Shown one piece after another: positions 34,122-43,360 of a DNA stretch of 64,000 nt. The notes below the pieces were generated by a model. It was not told the DNA's origin, did no database searches, and saw only the letters and a program-made list of their open reading frames with translations. Each line of letters begins with the position of its first letter. Within the stretch, counting starts at the first letter, position 1. The stretch lies in the NCBI RefSeq assembly GCF_022023855.1, contig NZ_CP059450.1, positions 1,190,001 to 1,254,000 on the forward strand, in the 5' to 3' direction. This DNA is from Azospirillum brasilense (lineage in GTDB: Bacteria; Pseudomonadota; Alphaproteobacteria; Azospirillales; Azospirillaceae). The position numbers and the translations under genes were made by a program.

Positions 34122-35084
34122 ATGCCCGACTCATCCCGTCTCCCTCCCGCCACCGATCTCGTCAGCGAGCTTCTGCTCGGCATGCGGCTGACCGGCGTGC
34201 AGTACCGCCGCATGCAGGTCGCCCCTCCCTTCGGCATCGGTTTCGGGACGGTGGAGGGGCGGGCGCAATTCCATTTCATCGCCCGCGGGCCGGTCGTGCT
34301 GAGGCTGCTCGCCGGCGGCACCTTCTCGCTGGACACCGGCGATGCGGTGCTGCTGCCGCGCGGCGGCGCGCACGAACTGCTGTCGGCGCCGGAACTGCCG
34401 GCCCGCGACGTCGCCAGCTTCGCGACGGCGCCGCTGTGCGGCAATGTCGGTGCGCTTGAATCCTGCCCGCCGGAAAGCTGCCGGACGAAGGATGCGGTGA
34501 TCTTCAGCGGCTGCATGGAGTTCGACCTCGGCGCCATGCAGCCGCTGGTCGGCCTGATGCCCGAGGTGATGCAGGTCGGCACTCTGCTGGACCGCTACCC
34601 CGAAATCCTGCCGATGCTGGAGGCGATGGAGCGGGAGGCGCGGGCGGAGCGCGCCGGCTATGCCGGCATCCTGGCGCGGCTGGCCGACGTGGTGTCCGCC
34701 TCCATCGTGCGGGGCTGGGTCGAATGCGGTTGCGGCGATGCGCGCGGCTGGATCGACGCTTTGCGCGATCCGCGGCTCGGCCGCGTCATCACCGCGCTGC
34801 ATCGCGATCCCGGCCGCAACTGGACCGTGGCGGAACTGGCCGCGGAGATGGGCGCCTCGCGTTCGGTCTTCGCGGAGCGCTTCCTGGAGGTGACCGGCGT
34901 GACCCCGGTCCGCTACGTGACGGAGCTGCGGATGCGGCTTGCCGCCCAGTGGATCGGCCGGGAGCGTCTGCCGATCGAAACCGCCGCGCATCGGCTCGGC
35001 TACGGCTCGCAGGCCGCCTTCAGCCGTGCCTTCAAGCGCATCATGGGCTATTCGCCCGGCGCCTCACGCAGTGCGGAATCATAG
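34122..35084 (+). CDS. AraC-family regulator with cupin-type sensor domain
   Basis: A 320-residue protein. The N-terminal AraC-binding cupin (LLAGGTFSLDTGDAVLLPRGGAHEL) is followed by a double HTH: NWTVAELAAEMGASRSVFAERF, and a second helix pair in IETAAHRLGYGSQAAFSRAFKR. A CxxxxxC pair in the linker (LESCPPESC) and a CGCGD segment give unusual cysteine content. It is divergent from the MFS exporter across about 100 bp and is the likely activator of that gene. An ATG at 34083 is an alternative start. Confidence 0.92.
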   Translation: MPDSSRLPPATDLVSELLLGMRLTGVQYRRMQVAPPFGIGFGTVEGRAQFHFIARGPVVLRLLAGGTFSLDTGDAVLLPRGGAHELLSAPELPARDVASFATAPLCGNVGALESCPPESCRTKDAVIFSGCMEFDLGAMQPLVGLMPEVMQVGTLLDRYPEILPMLEAMEREARAERAGYAGILARLADVVSASIVRGWVECGCGDARGWIDALRDPRLGRVITALHRDPGRNWTVAELAAEMGASRSVFAERFLEVTGVTPVRYVTELRMRLAAQWIGRERLPIETAAHRLGYGSQAAFSRAFKRIMGYSPGASRSAES

Positions 35085-35351
35085 CACCGGCACGATTAGG
35101 ACCAAGTGGGGGGCAGGTCCTTTCACAAGCCGGTCCTGCCCGTCCTCGCGGGTGACCTGACCAACTGTCAGCGCGTAAAGTTCGGCGACACCTTGCCCGA
35201 CAGCGCAAGATCGGTTTGCCAGGCGCCGGACTGTCGACTCTGCGCCATGAGCAGCCAGCACCGTTCAGCGCAAGCTGCCCCGATACGCGACCTTGACGCC
35301 TTCCGCCCGTCAGGGCGCGCGGCACGATATCCGAATGCCCGGCGCCGTGCC

Positions 35352-36002
35352 TCACTCATACACGGCGTCGCGCGGGCCGGTATCTCCCAACGCCATTTTG
35401 ACGAAGGCTTCAGCCGTCAGGTCTGCGTCGAGCAGCGCGCCATGGTGGGCGAAGCGATCACTCCGGTCGAGCCACAGCCGATCACACAGCGCATCGAGCG
35501 AGCCGGAAGCACCGGGGAAGACCGCGTGCGACATCTCCTTGGTACAGATGAACCGGTCCGCCGAGAACGTGTCGGCACCCCATGCGGCGCGTCCGCAGCG
35601 CGCGAACTCGTAGTTCAGGAAGTCCATCTCGTTCTCATAGGCATGCGCCACCAGAAGGTCCTCGCCCAGAAAGGCGAGAAGCGCGTCGGCCACCTCGGGA
35701 AAGCGGGGCGCCACCTTCAGGTCGGCGGGCTTGATGCCGTGCACCTTGATGGCGTCGGGATGGAGAGGGGCGTCGGGGTTGACCCGCGCCTCCCAGCTGC
35801 GCGCTTTCCTCCAGCCATCGCCCTCACGGATGATCTCAAGACACCCGATTTCGATGATGATGCCGGGCTGACGCAGGCCCTTGGGCGCCTTACTGATGTC
35901 CTGGAGGCTCGGCAGGCGCCGTCCGGTCGTCTCGATGTCGATCGCGACCAGCCGGTCACGTCCTTCCCACGGCTGCATGCTCATTGATATCCAATCTTTC
36001 AT
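35352..36002 (-). CDS. DnaQ-like 3'-5' exonuclease domain protein
   Basis: A 216-residue DEDD exonuclease of the RNase T/DNA polymerase III epsilon superfamily. Exo I is AIDIETTGR, Exo II lies in VAHAYENEMDFLNYEF, and Exo III is the HHGALLDADLTAEAF segment (DEDDh type). It resembles stand-alone proofreading or nucleotide-turnover exonucleases. The start at 36002 follows AGGTGG; the ATG at 35984 is an alternative. No partner gene is adjacent; the 3' side faces 267 bp of gene-free sequence (35085-35351). Confidence 0.88.
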   Translation of the reverse strand: MKDWISMSMQPWEGRDRLVAIDIETTGRRLPSLQDISKAPKGLRQPGIIIEIGCLEIIREGDGWRKARSWEARVNPDAPLHPDAIKVHGIKPADLKVAPRFPEVADALLAFLGEDLLVAHAYENEMDFLNYEFARCGRAAWGADTFSADRFICTKEMSHAVFPGASGSLDALCDRLWLDRSDRFAHHGALLDADLTAEAFVKMALGDTGPRDAVYE

Positions 36003-36232
36003 CGGTGGAGCCACCTGTGGCACGGATGTGAAACAAGGACAACGCTCCGTCACGCCGCCCAGAGTAGCATGGCTACAGCGCCGGCCGCCGATCAGCGACA
36101 CCACGGTCACAAGCGGCCGGCCCATGCCGTCGAGGCTCTTGATCCTGATGGGTCAGGATAAAGAGTCGCTGGTATAAGGCATGACGGCCGCGCCATGACC
36201 GGCGCGACTACCGGTGAGCAAGGAGTATCGCT

Positions 36233-36380
36233 GTGAAAATTCCCGGCCCCGAGCATCCCATCACGATCATCCCCAACCCGAATCGGACTCGTGTCGTCTT
36301 CGCCAGCCGGGTCGTCGCCGATACGGCACGCGCCCTGACGCTGACGGAGGCGAAGTTGCCCGTGGTCCAATATATTCCCC
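36233..36380 (+). pseudogene. DUF427-family gene, truncated by IS5-family DNA
   Basis: A GTG start after AAGGAG gives KIPGPEHPITIIPNPNRTRV and ALTLTEAKLPVVQYIP, the N-terminal half of a DUF427 protein. Homology stops at about 36380, where minus-strand IS5-family transposase sequence begins. The plus frame ends at a TGA a few codons later. About half the domain is missing. A dyad ATCCTGA/TCAGGAT lies upstream at 36142-36159 and may have been its operator. Confidence 0.82.
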
Positions 36381-36726
36381 CGGATTCGGTTGTTTTCACC
36401 GATTGACTGTCGATCGCCGCCGCCGTGGGTTGAGCTTTGCGGCCACGCCGCGTTCGATACTGCTCGCGCAGCGCCGCATTGACCTGTTCCCACTTCCCGC
36501 TTTTGCGCCAGCGGCGGAAGTGATCGTACACGTCCGTCCAAGGCGGCAGATCGTGGGGCATCATGCGCCAAGCGATGCCGCCACGCAGGACATACAAACA
36601 TCCGTCTATGATGCGCCTCAGGTCGTGTTTGCGCTGCGCTCCGCGATGCTCACTCTTCGTGAAGAGCTTCGAGACGACCGCCCACTCGCCATCGGTCAAG
36701 TCTGTCGGGTAACGGTCCGGGGGCAT
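36381..36726 (-). pseudogene. IS5-family transposase N-terminal fragment
   Basis: The frame from 36726 encodes about 115 residues of an IS5-family transposase (YPTDLTDGEWAVVSKLF, YVLRGGIAWRMMPHDLPPW, FRRWRKSGKWEQVN, then AAAIDSQSVKTTESGG with the first catalytic Asp). It stops at the DUF427 junction. The remaining catalytic half is absent, so an insertion was followed by deletion. AT-rich sequence without a gene separates it from the acetyltransferase remnant. Confidence 0.85.
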
Positions 36727-36847
36727 GCGATCTCCTCCCAAGGCGCCGACTCTGCATGCTTGATCAACAGATCATTTGGGGCGCGCGTTTCGAGTCAGCA
36801 TTGATGCTGTATTTTCTTATTATTCTTCTCAACAACCTCTGATACCC

Positions 36848-37342
36848 GACCGAACCGATGTGGACAAGCTGATCATCGGAAGCTTCTGCTCGATTGGTTC
36901 GGGTGCCTCCTTCATCATGGCGGGCAACCAGGGACATCGAAACGATTAGGTTTCGACCTTCCCCTTCTTCTACATGAAGGAAGAAGCCGCCTTTGCCGGA
37001 GCACGCGACGGATACGCACCCGCCGGAGACACGGTTATCGGAAACGATGTCTGGATCGGCTCGGAGGCCATGATCATGGCGGGCGTCAAAATCGGTCACG
37101 GCGCCATCATCGGCAGCCGGGCGCTCGTCACCAAAGACGTCGAGCCCTACACGGTCGTCGGCGGGAATCCGGCGAAGCCGATCCGCAAGCGGTTCCCTGA
37201 CTCTGACATCGCCCAACTTCTGGAGATGGCTTGGTGAGATTGGCCGATCGAACAGATCGCCGAGGCCATGCCGCTGCTCTGCGCGGGCGACATTGCCGCC
37301 CTTTACACGCAGTGGTCAAGGACTGCCGACCGCGCGCCGTAA
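36848..37342 (+). pseudogene. CatB/Vat-type xenobiotic acetyltransferase, degraded
   Basis: A single frame with left-handed beta-helix hexapeptides ([70 protein letters not shown]) identifies a CatB-like chloramphenicol/streptogramin acetyltransferase. The N-terminus is missing. Two in-frame stops stand where the family has Trp: TAG at 36947 (between HRND and VSTFPF) and TGA at 37235 (between EMAW and DWPIEQI). Both are single G-to-A changes from TGG. It cannot give a full-length enzyme. Confidence 0.87.
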
Positions 37343-37351
37343 AGTAAAGCC

Positions 37352-38284
37352 TCACCCCCGCAGAACGTCGCGGCTGGCCAGCACGGCGCCGCCCATGATG
37401 AGCGCGCAGGCCGCCCAGACAGTCCAGCCCCCCACCGCCTGCCCGAACAGGATCAGCAGCAGCGTGGAGGTCAGCGGCGTGGCGTAGGACAGCACGCCCA
37501 GCGCCCGGATGTCGCCGCGCTTCACCCCGTGGTCCCACACGAAGAAGGCCGCGCCGACCGGCCCGATCCCCATGGCGAGCACCGCCAGCCATTCGCCGCC
37601 CGACGGCGCCACGGTGGTTTCGAACAGCAGGTGCGACACCCCGGCCAGCACCGCCGTGGCGAGGCAGAAGCCGCCGACCGCCTCAGTCGGGACGTCGCCG
37701 AAACGGCGCGACAGCACCGAATAGGACGCCCAGAGCACCGCCGCGGCCATGGCCGACAGGTAGCCCGGCGTGTCCCCGGCGTCGAGCGACAGGCCGCGCC
37801 CGCCGCCGGTCACGATCAGCACCGTCCCGGCCAGCCCGCACAGCGCGCCCAGCACATGGCCGCGCTTCAGCCGCTCCCCAGGCAGCAGCGCGGAGAACAG
37901 GACGATCAGCAGCGGCCAGAGATAATTCAGCAGATTGACCTCGACCGCCGCACCGGGAGCGAGGCGGAAGGCCAGGAAATAGCAGAAATGATAGCCGAAC
38001 AGCCCGGCGACGCCGAGCAGCCAAACCCGCCAGGGCTGGCGCAGCACGCCGATCACGTCCTTGCCACGCGCGGCCCCCGCCGCCGTCCCGATGATGAAGG
38101 CGACGCCGAAGGACATCGCGACGAGTTGGAACGGCGGAATGGTTCCCGACAGCGCCGTCAGCAGCGCCAGCGTGGACCACATCAATATGGCCAGCCCGCC
38201 AATGGCGGTGGCGCGGCGGACGGCGGCCGGGGCTGACGCCGCGGCGGACGGGAGACTCTGGGGCGGGAAGCTATCGGTCGGCAT
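37352..38284 (-). CDS. EamA/DMT-family transporter (YddG-like)
   Basis: A 310-residue inner-membrane protein of ten predicted helices in two EamA repeats (LLNYLWPLLIVLFSALLPGE in repeat 1; GVLSYATPLTSTLLLILF in repeat 2). The arrangement resembles YddG-type aromatic amino acid exporters. It marks the return to intact backbone genes. It is divergent from a second DMT gene across 89 bp, an unusual head-to-head pairing of two relatives. Confidence 0.88.
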   Translation of the reverse strand: MPTDSFPPQSLPSAAASAPAAVRRATAIGGLAILMWSTLALLTALSGTIPPFQLVAMSFGVAFIIGTAAGAARGKDVIGVLRQPWRVWLLGVAGLFGYHFCYFLAFRLAPGAAVEVNLLNYLWPLLIVLFSALLPGERLKRGHVLGALCGLAGTVLIVTGGGRGLSLDAGDTPGYLSAMAAAVLWASYSVLSRRFGDVPTEAVGGFCLATAVLAGVSHLLFETTVAPSGGEWLAVLAMGIGPVGAAFFVWDHGVKRGDIRALGVLSYATPLTSTLLLILFGQAVGGWTVWAACALIMGGAVLASRDVLRG

Positions 38285-38373
38285 GGCGAACGCTTAACGC
38301 AAAGAACGCAGCCGGGCAATCGGACTGGGCAATTGGGCCGGGACAATCAAACTGCCCGGCAGCGGACCTGTGC

Positions 38374-39297
38374 GTGTATCCTGCCATCCGGCGGGCCGCA
38401 TGCCGTCCTTCCATCCACCTCGTTCCCTTCTCAACCACGGCCCCCACCTTGCCCACCGAAGCCCTTCTTGCCGTCCTGGCCGGCGCCCTTCTCCATGCCG
38501 GCTGGAACACCGCGCTGAAGGCCGGCGGCGGCAGCGCGTCCGACGCGGTCCTGGTGGTCGCCGGGTCCGCCTTCATCGCCCTGCTGCTGCTTCCCGTCGT
38601 CCCAGCGCCATCGCTCGCCAGCGCGCCCTACCTCGGCGTGACAGCGGTGCTGCACGTCGCCTATTTCCGTCTCCTCGCCGCCGCCTATCGCGAGGGGGCG
38701 ATGAGCCACGCCTATCCCCTGATGCGCGGCACGCCGCCGCTGCTCGTGGCGCTGTGCAGCGGCGTGCTGCTGGGCGAAGGTCTGTCCGCCGGCGCCTGGG
38801 CGGGGACGGTGCTGGTCTGCGGCGGCATCCTCGGGCTGACCCTGTTGGGGCGGGGATCGGGCTCGTCGGGATCGTGGCGGGGCACCGCCTGCGCGCTAGC
38901 CAACGCCCTGGTGATCGCCGCCTACACGGTGGTGGACGGCATCGGCGTGCGGCTGTCCGGTTCGGCTGCCGGCTACACGCTGTGGTGTTTCCTGCTGTTG
39001 AGCGTGCCCATGGTCGGGGGTGCGCTGCTGCGCGACGCCAGGGGTTTTCTGAGCCACGCCCGCCGACGCTGGATGGTGGCGCTGTGCGGAGGGGCGGCCA
39101 GCATCGCCTCCTACGGGCTCGCGCTCTGGGCGATGACCCTGGCGCCGGTCGCCGTGGTGGCGGCGCTGCGTGAAACCTCGATCCTGTTCGCCATGGCGTT
39201 GGCCGCCCTGGTGCTCAAGGAGCGGGTCGGTCCGGTGCGTCTGGCCTCCGGCGTGGTCATCGTGCTCGGCGCCGCGTCGCTGCGCCTCGCGGCCTGA
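38374..39297 (+). CDS. EamA/DMT-family transporter
   Basis: A membrane protein of up to 307 residues with ten predicted helices. The conserved start of the fold is LLAVLAGALLHAGWNTALK from about residue 30, and the second EamA repeat ends ILFAMALAALVLKERVG. The true start is uncertain: GTG at 38374 or TTG at 38449, the latter closer to family N-termini. Neither has a clear ribosome site. It probably exports a small polar metabolite. Confidence 0.85.
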   Translation: MYPAIRRAACRPSIHLVPFSTTAPTLPTEALLAVLAGALLHAGWNTALKAGGGSASDAVLVVAGSAFIALLLLPVVPAPSLASAPYLGVTAVLHVAYFRLLAAAYREGAMSHAYPLMRGTPPLLVALCSGVLLGEGLSAGAWAGTVLVCGGILGLTLLGRGSGSSGSWRGTACALANALVIAAYTVVDGIGVRLSGSAAGYTLWCFLLLSVPMVGGALLRDARGFLSHARRRWMVALCGGAASIASYGLALWAMTLAPVAVVAALRETSILFAMALAALVLKERVGPVRLASGVVIVLGAASLRLAA

Positions 39298-39316
39298 AGC
39301 CCGGCAGTCCGAGGCC

Positions 39317-40132
39317 CTACTGGCGGATGGCCAGGAAGTTCTGGTACGCAAAGATTTCGTCGAACTCGGAATAGCCGGACAGCCGGTACAGCCCGTCCTT
39401 GACGATCTTACAGACGGCGAAGCCGTCCAGCCGGCTCCAGAAATCGCGCAGGAAGGTCCGGGAATCGAGGTTGCAACCGCCGAACTCGAACTGGATGAAA
39501 TCGATGGCGCGCCGGTCCAACAGACCGCGCCCCCCGTCCAGGATGGCGATCTCGTGGCCCTCCACATCGATCTTGAGGAAATGGACGCGGTCGATGCCGG
39601 CCTCCGCGCAGAACCCATCCAGAGTCGCCAGACGAACGGCCTCCCCGCTCCCGCCCTCTTGAAATTCCCGGATCACGCGATCGTGGAGGGAGGCCAGGGT
39701 CGAACCGGGCCGGTCGCTGTGCAGAGTGGCTGCGCCGGCCCGGTCGGACAGGCCGAGGTTGACGGGACGGCAACGGCCGGGATAACGCGCGGCCGTCTCC
39801 TGCAGCGCGCGGAACGCCGTCGGCGACGGTTCGAAGGACCAGACGGTTGCGGCGGGAAAGCGGTCGAGCGCCGCCGCCGTGTAGACACCGACGTTGGCAC
39901 CGACGTCGAAAATCACGGCTTCGGCGTCGGCGACGCCGCGCCGCTTCAGTTCGCCCTGGATGTAGCGGAGGACTCCGGCCTCGCCCGAGGTCTGGATGTC
40001 GGCGTCGTTGACCAGACCCATCCCCTTCAGGGCCTGCCGGTGGATCGCGCGGAAGAAATCCTGCTGGCCGGCCTTTCCCTGATGCTCCGCGACGTAGTCG
40101 GCGAGGGCGCGGAACAGCTCTTCAGGGGTCAT
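39317..40132 (-). CDS. FkbM-family methyltransferase
   Basis: A 271-residue SAM-dependent methyltransferase: SAM loop IFDVGANVGVYTAAAL, FEPSPTAFRAL, the FkbM signature VHFLKIDVEGHEIAILDG and a C-terminal QFEFGG strand. Members O-methylate sugars or polyketides, often in exopolysaccharide or glycan loci. It is single here, convergent with the DMT gene. The acceptor is unknown. Confidence 0.92.
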   Translation of the reverse strand: MTPEELFRALADYVAEHQGKAGQQDFFRAIHRQALKGMGLVNDADIQTSGEAGVLRYIQGELKRRGVADAEAVIFDVGANVGVYTAAALDRFPAATVWSFEPSPTAFRALQETAARYPGRCRPVNLGLSDRAGAATLHSDRPGSTLASLHDRVIREFQEGGSGEAVRLATLDGFCAEAGIDRVHFLKIDVEGHEIAILDGGRGLLDRRAIDFIQFEFGGCNLDSRTFLRDFWSRLDGFAVCKIVKDGLYRLSGYSEFDEIFAYQNFLAIRQ

Positions 40133-40192
40133 GGCGGCGTGGTCTCCGGCAGCGGCGGACCGGCAGTGTAGCCGCCGCCGCCCCGCCGCGCC

Positions 40193-40909
40193 TCAGAAAA
40201 GCCCGTTCAGCAGAGACCCGCGCCCGCTGTAGCCGCTGCTTCCCCCGGTGAGGATGCCCAGCGCCCCGGAACTGGTCGTCGTGCCACCGGTCAGCAGGGA
40301 GGTCAGGCGCTGAAGCTGCGGTGTCTGCTGGAGCGGGTTGTCGCCCTTGGCCGGCTGCTTGGCGATGGTGTCGTAGTCCTTGCTGTAGTCGCCCATGCGC
40401 AGCTGGAGGCCGTAGTTCTTCTCCTCCTTGGCGTCCACGCCCTTGTCGCGGGAGACACGCAGCGTGTAGTCGCCGCGGTCGAGCGACAGGGTGCCCGCCT
40501 CGAACTTCTTGTAAGTGTCGTAGGTGGCGCCGGCCTCGCTGTTGCTGTCGGCGATGATCTTGCCCTGCTTGTCCATCAGCTGGACGCGCACGCCGGTGTC
40601 GCCGACGCGGCCGAGGGCGACCTCGCCGGGCGTCGCCAAATTGAATTTGTAGAAATCCGCCGGGTCGTTGGCGGCCAGCGTGCTGAGCACGTTGAGGCGG
40701 CTGGTGTCCTTCACCAGCGTGCCAACGTTGGTGGCGAAGGGCGCGGCGTTCAGGGCAGACTTGCGGACGGTCTGCTCATACTCCTGGACGTTGCCGCTGG
40801 GCTTGGCGTCGGTCGCCTGCTTGGCCTGCTCCTGGACGCGCTTCATCGCCGCGTCGATGGACGTCTGAAGGCTCTGCGCCAAGCTGCTGATGTCGCTCAT
40901 TCCAACCAT
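40193..40909 (-). CDS. Protein with PPC-like beta-sandwich domain
   Basis: A 238-residue protein. The N-terminal ~50 residues form a coiled, Gln/Lys-rich helix (QTSIDAAMKRVQEQAKQA). A middle region resembles a bacterial pre-peptidase C-terminal beta-sandwich (ADFYKFNLATPGEVALGRVG; LDRGDYTLRVSRDKG). The C-terminus is Gly/Ser-rich (TGGSSGYSGRGSLLNG), as in exported calcium-binding or RTX-like substrates. No N-terminal signal peptide is seen, so a type I-like C-terminal signal is conceivable. ATG at 40909 follows GGAGGGG. Confidence 0.65.
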   Translation of the reverse strand: MVGMSDISSLAQSLQTSIDAAMKRVQEQAKQATDAKPSGNVQEYEQTVRKSALNAAPFATNVGTLVKDTSRLNVLSTLAANDPADFYKFNLATPGEVALGRVGDTGVRVQLMDKQGKIIADSNSEAGATYDTYKKFEAGTLSLDRGDYTLRVSRDKGVDAKEEKNYGLQLRMGDYSKDYDTIAKQPAKGDNPLQQTPQLQRLTSLLTGGTTTSSGALGILTGGSSGYSGRGSLLNGLF

Positions 40910-41064
40910 GGCACGCCCCTCCGACCGGCATTCTTCGCGTTTGTCGGACAGCCCCTTGCAGGCGGCGGGCCAAAAGGCTTTCCATGATTTTCAAAGGTTT
41001 GAGCCGGGGCTCCCGCCGAAGGGGCCGGCAAGATCCGCACCCCGTCCGGCAGGAATTGCCGGGG

Positions 41065-42774
41065 TCACGCTTCTACCAGCGCGAATGTGTCGACATCCAC
41101 CAGCCCGCGGTCGGTAATCTTCAGGTGCGGAATCACCGGCAGCGGCAGGAAGGCCAGTTGCAGGAAGGGCTCGGCCAGCGGGCAGCCCATCTCCTTCACC
41201 GACGCGCGCAGGCTGCGCAGATGGCGCTCCACCGTCTCGAAGGGCTCCAGGCTCATCAACCCGGCCAACGGCAGGGCCAGTTCACCCACCACCTTGCCAT
41301 TGCGAACCGCGACGAAGCCGCCCTGCAATTCGATCAAGCGGTTGACGGCGATGGCCATGTCCTCGTCCGACGCGCCGACCACGCAGATGTTGTGGCTGTC
41401 GTGCCCGACCGAGGAAGCCAGCGCGCCCTCGCGGATGTGGAAGCCGCTGGCGAAGCCGCGCCCGACATTCTGGTTGGTGCCGTGGCGGGCGAAGACGCAG
41501 ATCTTCAGGATGTCGCGGTCGGGATCCGTCACCAGCTTGCCGTCTCTGGCCGGCACCTCCAGCCGCAGATGGGCGGTGATGATCTTGCCGGGCAGGACCC
41601 CGATCACCGACTGGACGGAGCCGCGGGCAGGCACCACGAAATCCTCCGCCGTCACCGGCTGAAGCTTGACCGAGCGCAGACCCACCGGGCTGACCGCCGG
41701 GCGCCCGGCGAAGGTCTCCGGCGTCACCACCCGCCCGTTGCGGATGACCCGGTTGACCGCGCATTCCTCCAGATCGTCCAGCAGGACGAGGTCGGCGCGC
41801 TGCCCCGGCGCGATCAGGCCGCGGTCGAACAGGCCGAAGCCGCGTGCCGCCGACCATGTGGCGGCGCGGTAGACATGGGTCAGCGGGGCGCCCAGCCGGA
41901 TCGCGCTGCGGATCAGATGGTCCATGTGCCCCTCCTCGGCGATGTCGAGGGGGTTGCGGTCATCGGTGCAGAATCCGAGGAAGGGCGATGTTTCCGGCTG
42001 GATCACCGGGGCCAGCGCGTGCACATCCTTCGACACCGACCCGTCGCGGATCAGCACCTGCATGCCCTTGCGCAGCTTCTCCATCGCCTCCGGCGCGCTG
42101 GTCGTCTCATGGCAGTTGCGGATGCCGCAGGACAGATACGCGTTCAGCTCCCGCCCGCTGAGCAGCGGGGCGTGGCCGTCGATGTGGAGGCCGTCGAAGG
42201 CGGCCAGCTTGTCGAGAACCCCGTCCACCTTGTGGAAGACGCCGGGGAAGTTCATGAACTCCGCCAGCCCCAGCACCTTCGGGTGGTCCTTGTGGCGCAG
42301 CAGATCCGCCGCCTCCAGCCGCGCGCCGGAGGTCTCCAGCTCCGTCGCCGGCACGCAGGAGGAGAGTTGCACCCGCAGGTCCAGCACCGTTCCCTCGGCG
42401 CAGTCCAGGAAGTAGCGAAGCCCCTTCTCGCCCAGCACGTTGCAGATTTCGTGCGGGTCGCAGATGGCCGTGGTGGTGCCGCGCGGCAGGACGCAACGGT
42501 CGAACTCCATCGGCGTGACGCAGGTGGATTCGCAATGGACGTGGGTGTCGATGAAGCCCGGAACGACGGTCAGCCCGCGCCCGTCGATCTCCTCCGCCCC
42601 GTCGTACGATTCATAGGTGCCGACGATCCGGTCGCCACAGATGGCGATGTCGCCCGCTGCGGTCTCGCCGGTGACGACATTGAGGAAACGGGTGTTCTTG
42701 ATGACCAGATCGGCCTTGGTCTCGCCCAGGGCTTGGCCGATGCGCGTCTTCAATTCGTCCCGGGTGACCGCCAT
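41065..42774 (-). CDS. ade: Adenine deaminase
   Basis: A 569-residue amidohydrolase that converts adenine to hypoxanthine and ammonia in purine salvage. The metal site motif is PGFIDTHVHCEST; further family motifs are GTTTAICDPHEICNV, DGHAPLLSGRELNAYL, FCTDDRNPLDI and the C-terminal GHDSHNICVVG. The start at 42774 (MAVTRDELK) follows GGCGGAG. It stands alone between a PPC-like protein gene and a small lipoprotein gene. Confidence 0.95.
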   Translation of the reverse strand: MAVTRDELKTRIGQALGETKADLVIKNTRFLNVVTGETAAGDIAICGDRIVGTYESYDGAEEIDGRGLTVVPGFIDTHVHCESTCVTPMEFDRCVLPRGTTTAICDPHEICNVLGEKGLRYFLDCAEGTVLDLRVQLSSCVPATELETSGARLEAADLLRHKDHPKVLGLAEFMNFPGVFHKVDGVLDKLAAFDGLHIDGHAPLLSGRELNAYLSCGIRNCHETTSAPEAMEKLRKGMQVLIRDGSVSKDVHALAPVIQPETSPFLGFCTDDRNPLDIAEEGHMDHLIRSAIRLGAPLTHVYRAATWSAARGFGLFDRGLIAPGQRADLVLLDDLEECAVNRVIRNGRVVTPETFAGRPAVSPVGLRSVKLQPVTAEDFVVPARGSVQSVIGVLPGKIITAHLRLEVPARDGKLVTDPDRDILKICVFARHGTNQNVGRGFASGFHIREGALASSVGHDSHNICVVGASDEDMAIAVNRLIELQGGFVAVRNGKVVGELALPLAGLMSLEPFETVERHLRSLRASVKEMGCPLAEPFLQLAFLPLPVIPHLKITDRGLVDVDTFALVEA

Positions 42775-42867
42775 CGCTCCGCCTCGTCCAACCCATTCCA
42801 AGTCTTCTTTAGGTAAATGGCCGGACGGCGCCCTTCAATCGGATATTCCATAACGTCGATTGCGCGC

Positions 42868-43125
42868 TCAGCCCCCCGGACGACTCGCCAGTTCGATCAC
42901 CGGTGCGGTGCCACGATAGTCCGGGTAGTTCCAGTAGGTGCGCGGCTCCAGCCGGTAGGCCGGGAGACCGCCACCCAGCGTGTAAACCGGCCCGCTTCCG
43001 CCATAGCCGACGCCGTAGTTGCCCGCCTCGGGCAGACCATTGTCTCCGCAAGCCGTCAGCACCAGAAGCAGAACGGCAATGAACAATTGTGTGAGCGTTC
43101 CGATGATGGCTGCGATGGGCTTCAT
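42868..43125 (-). CDS. Small lipoprotein
   Basis: An 85-residue protein with a lipoprotein signal (KPIAAIIGTLTQLFIAVLL, lipobox LTAC, Cys at about residue 26) followed by a Gly/Tyr/Pro-rich tail (YGVGYGGSGPVYTLGGG; TYWNYPDY). Asp after the +1 Cys favours inner-membrane retention under the E. coli rule. Function unknown. The start is placed at the ATG directly before the hydrophobic stretch. Confidence 0.75.
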   Translation of the reverse strand: MKPIAAIIGTLTQLFIAVLLLVLTACGDNGLPEAGNYGVGYGGSGPVYTLGGGLPAYRLEPRTYWNYPDYRGTAPVIELASRPGG

Positions 43126-43360
43126 GATCCACCCGCCCGCTCCGACGCGTTGCACCCTCATGAAAACAAACACGCCGTGACTTTGGCTATTCCTGAAAAA
43201 ATCGGTTCGCTCCAAAAACAATATGCGTTTCGTCCAGTTCTGGCCAAAAGGCGGCGCGGCAACGTGTCATGGAACGATTTAACGCTTCGGAAACCAATGG
43301 GTGCCTCATTATCGTCAGACGCAGAGGCGGCACAAGACCGCCGCAATGGGGACGTCCAGC

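Noticed and set aside
35100..35150. Possible eighth copy of the interspersed repeat (GGTCCTTTCACAAGCCGGTCC)
   Set aside because: Only the TTTCAC part fits the repeat core. The segment is better explained as a hairpin (GGGCAGG/CCTGCCC) after the AraC gene.
36941..37240. Stop-codon readthrough or selenocysteine in the CatB-like gene
   Set aside because: The two stops differ (TAG and TGA), both replace Trp, and the N-terminus is missing. Decay explains all three observations.
40984..42816. A 610-codon plus-strand frame antisense to adenine deaminase
   Set aside because: It is a composition-driven shadow of the ade gene, which has full family motifs on the minus strand.
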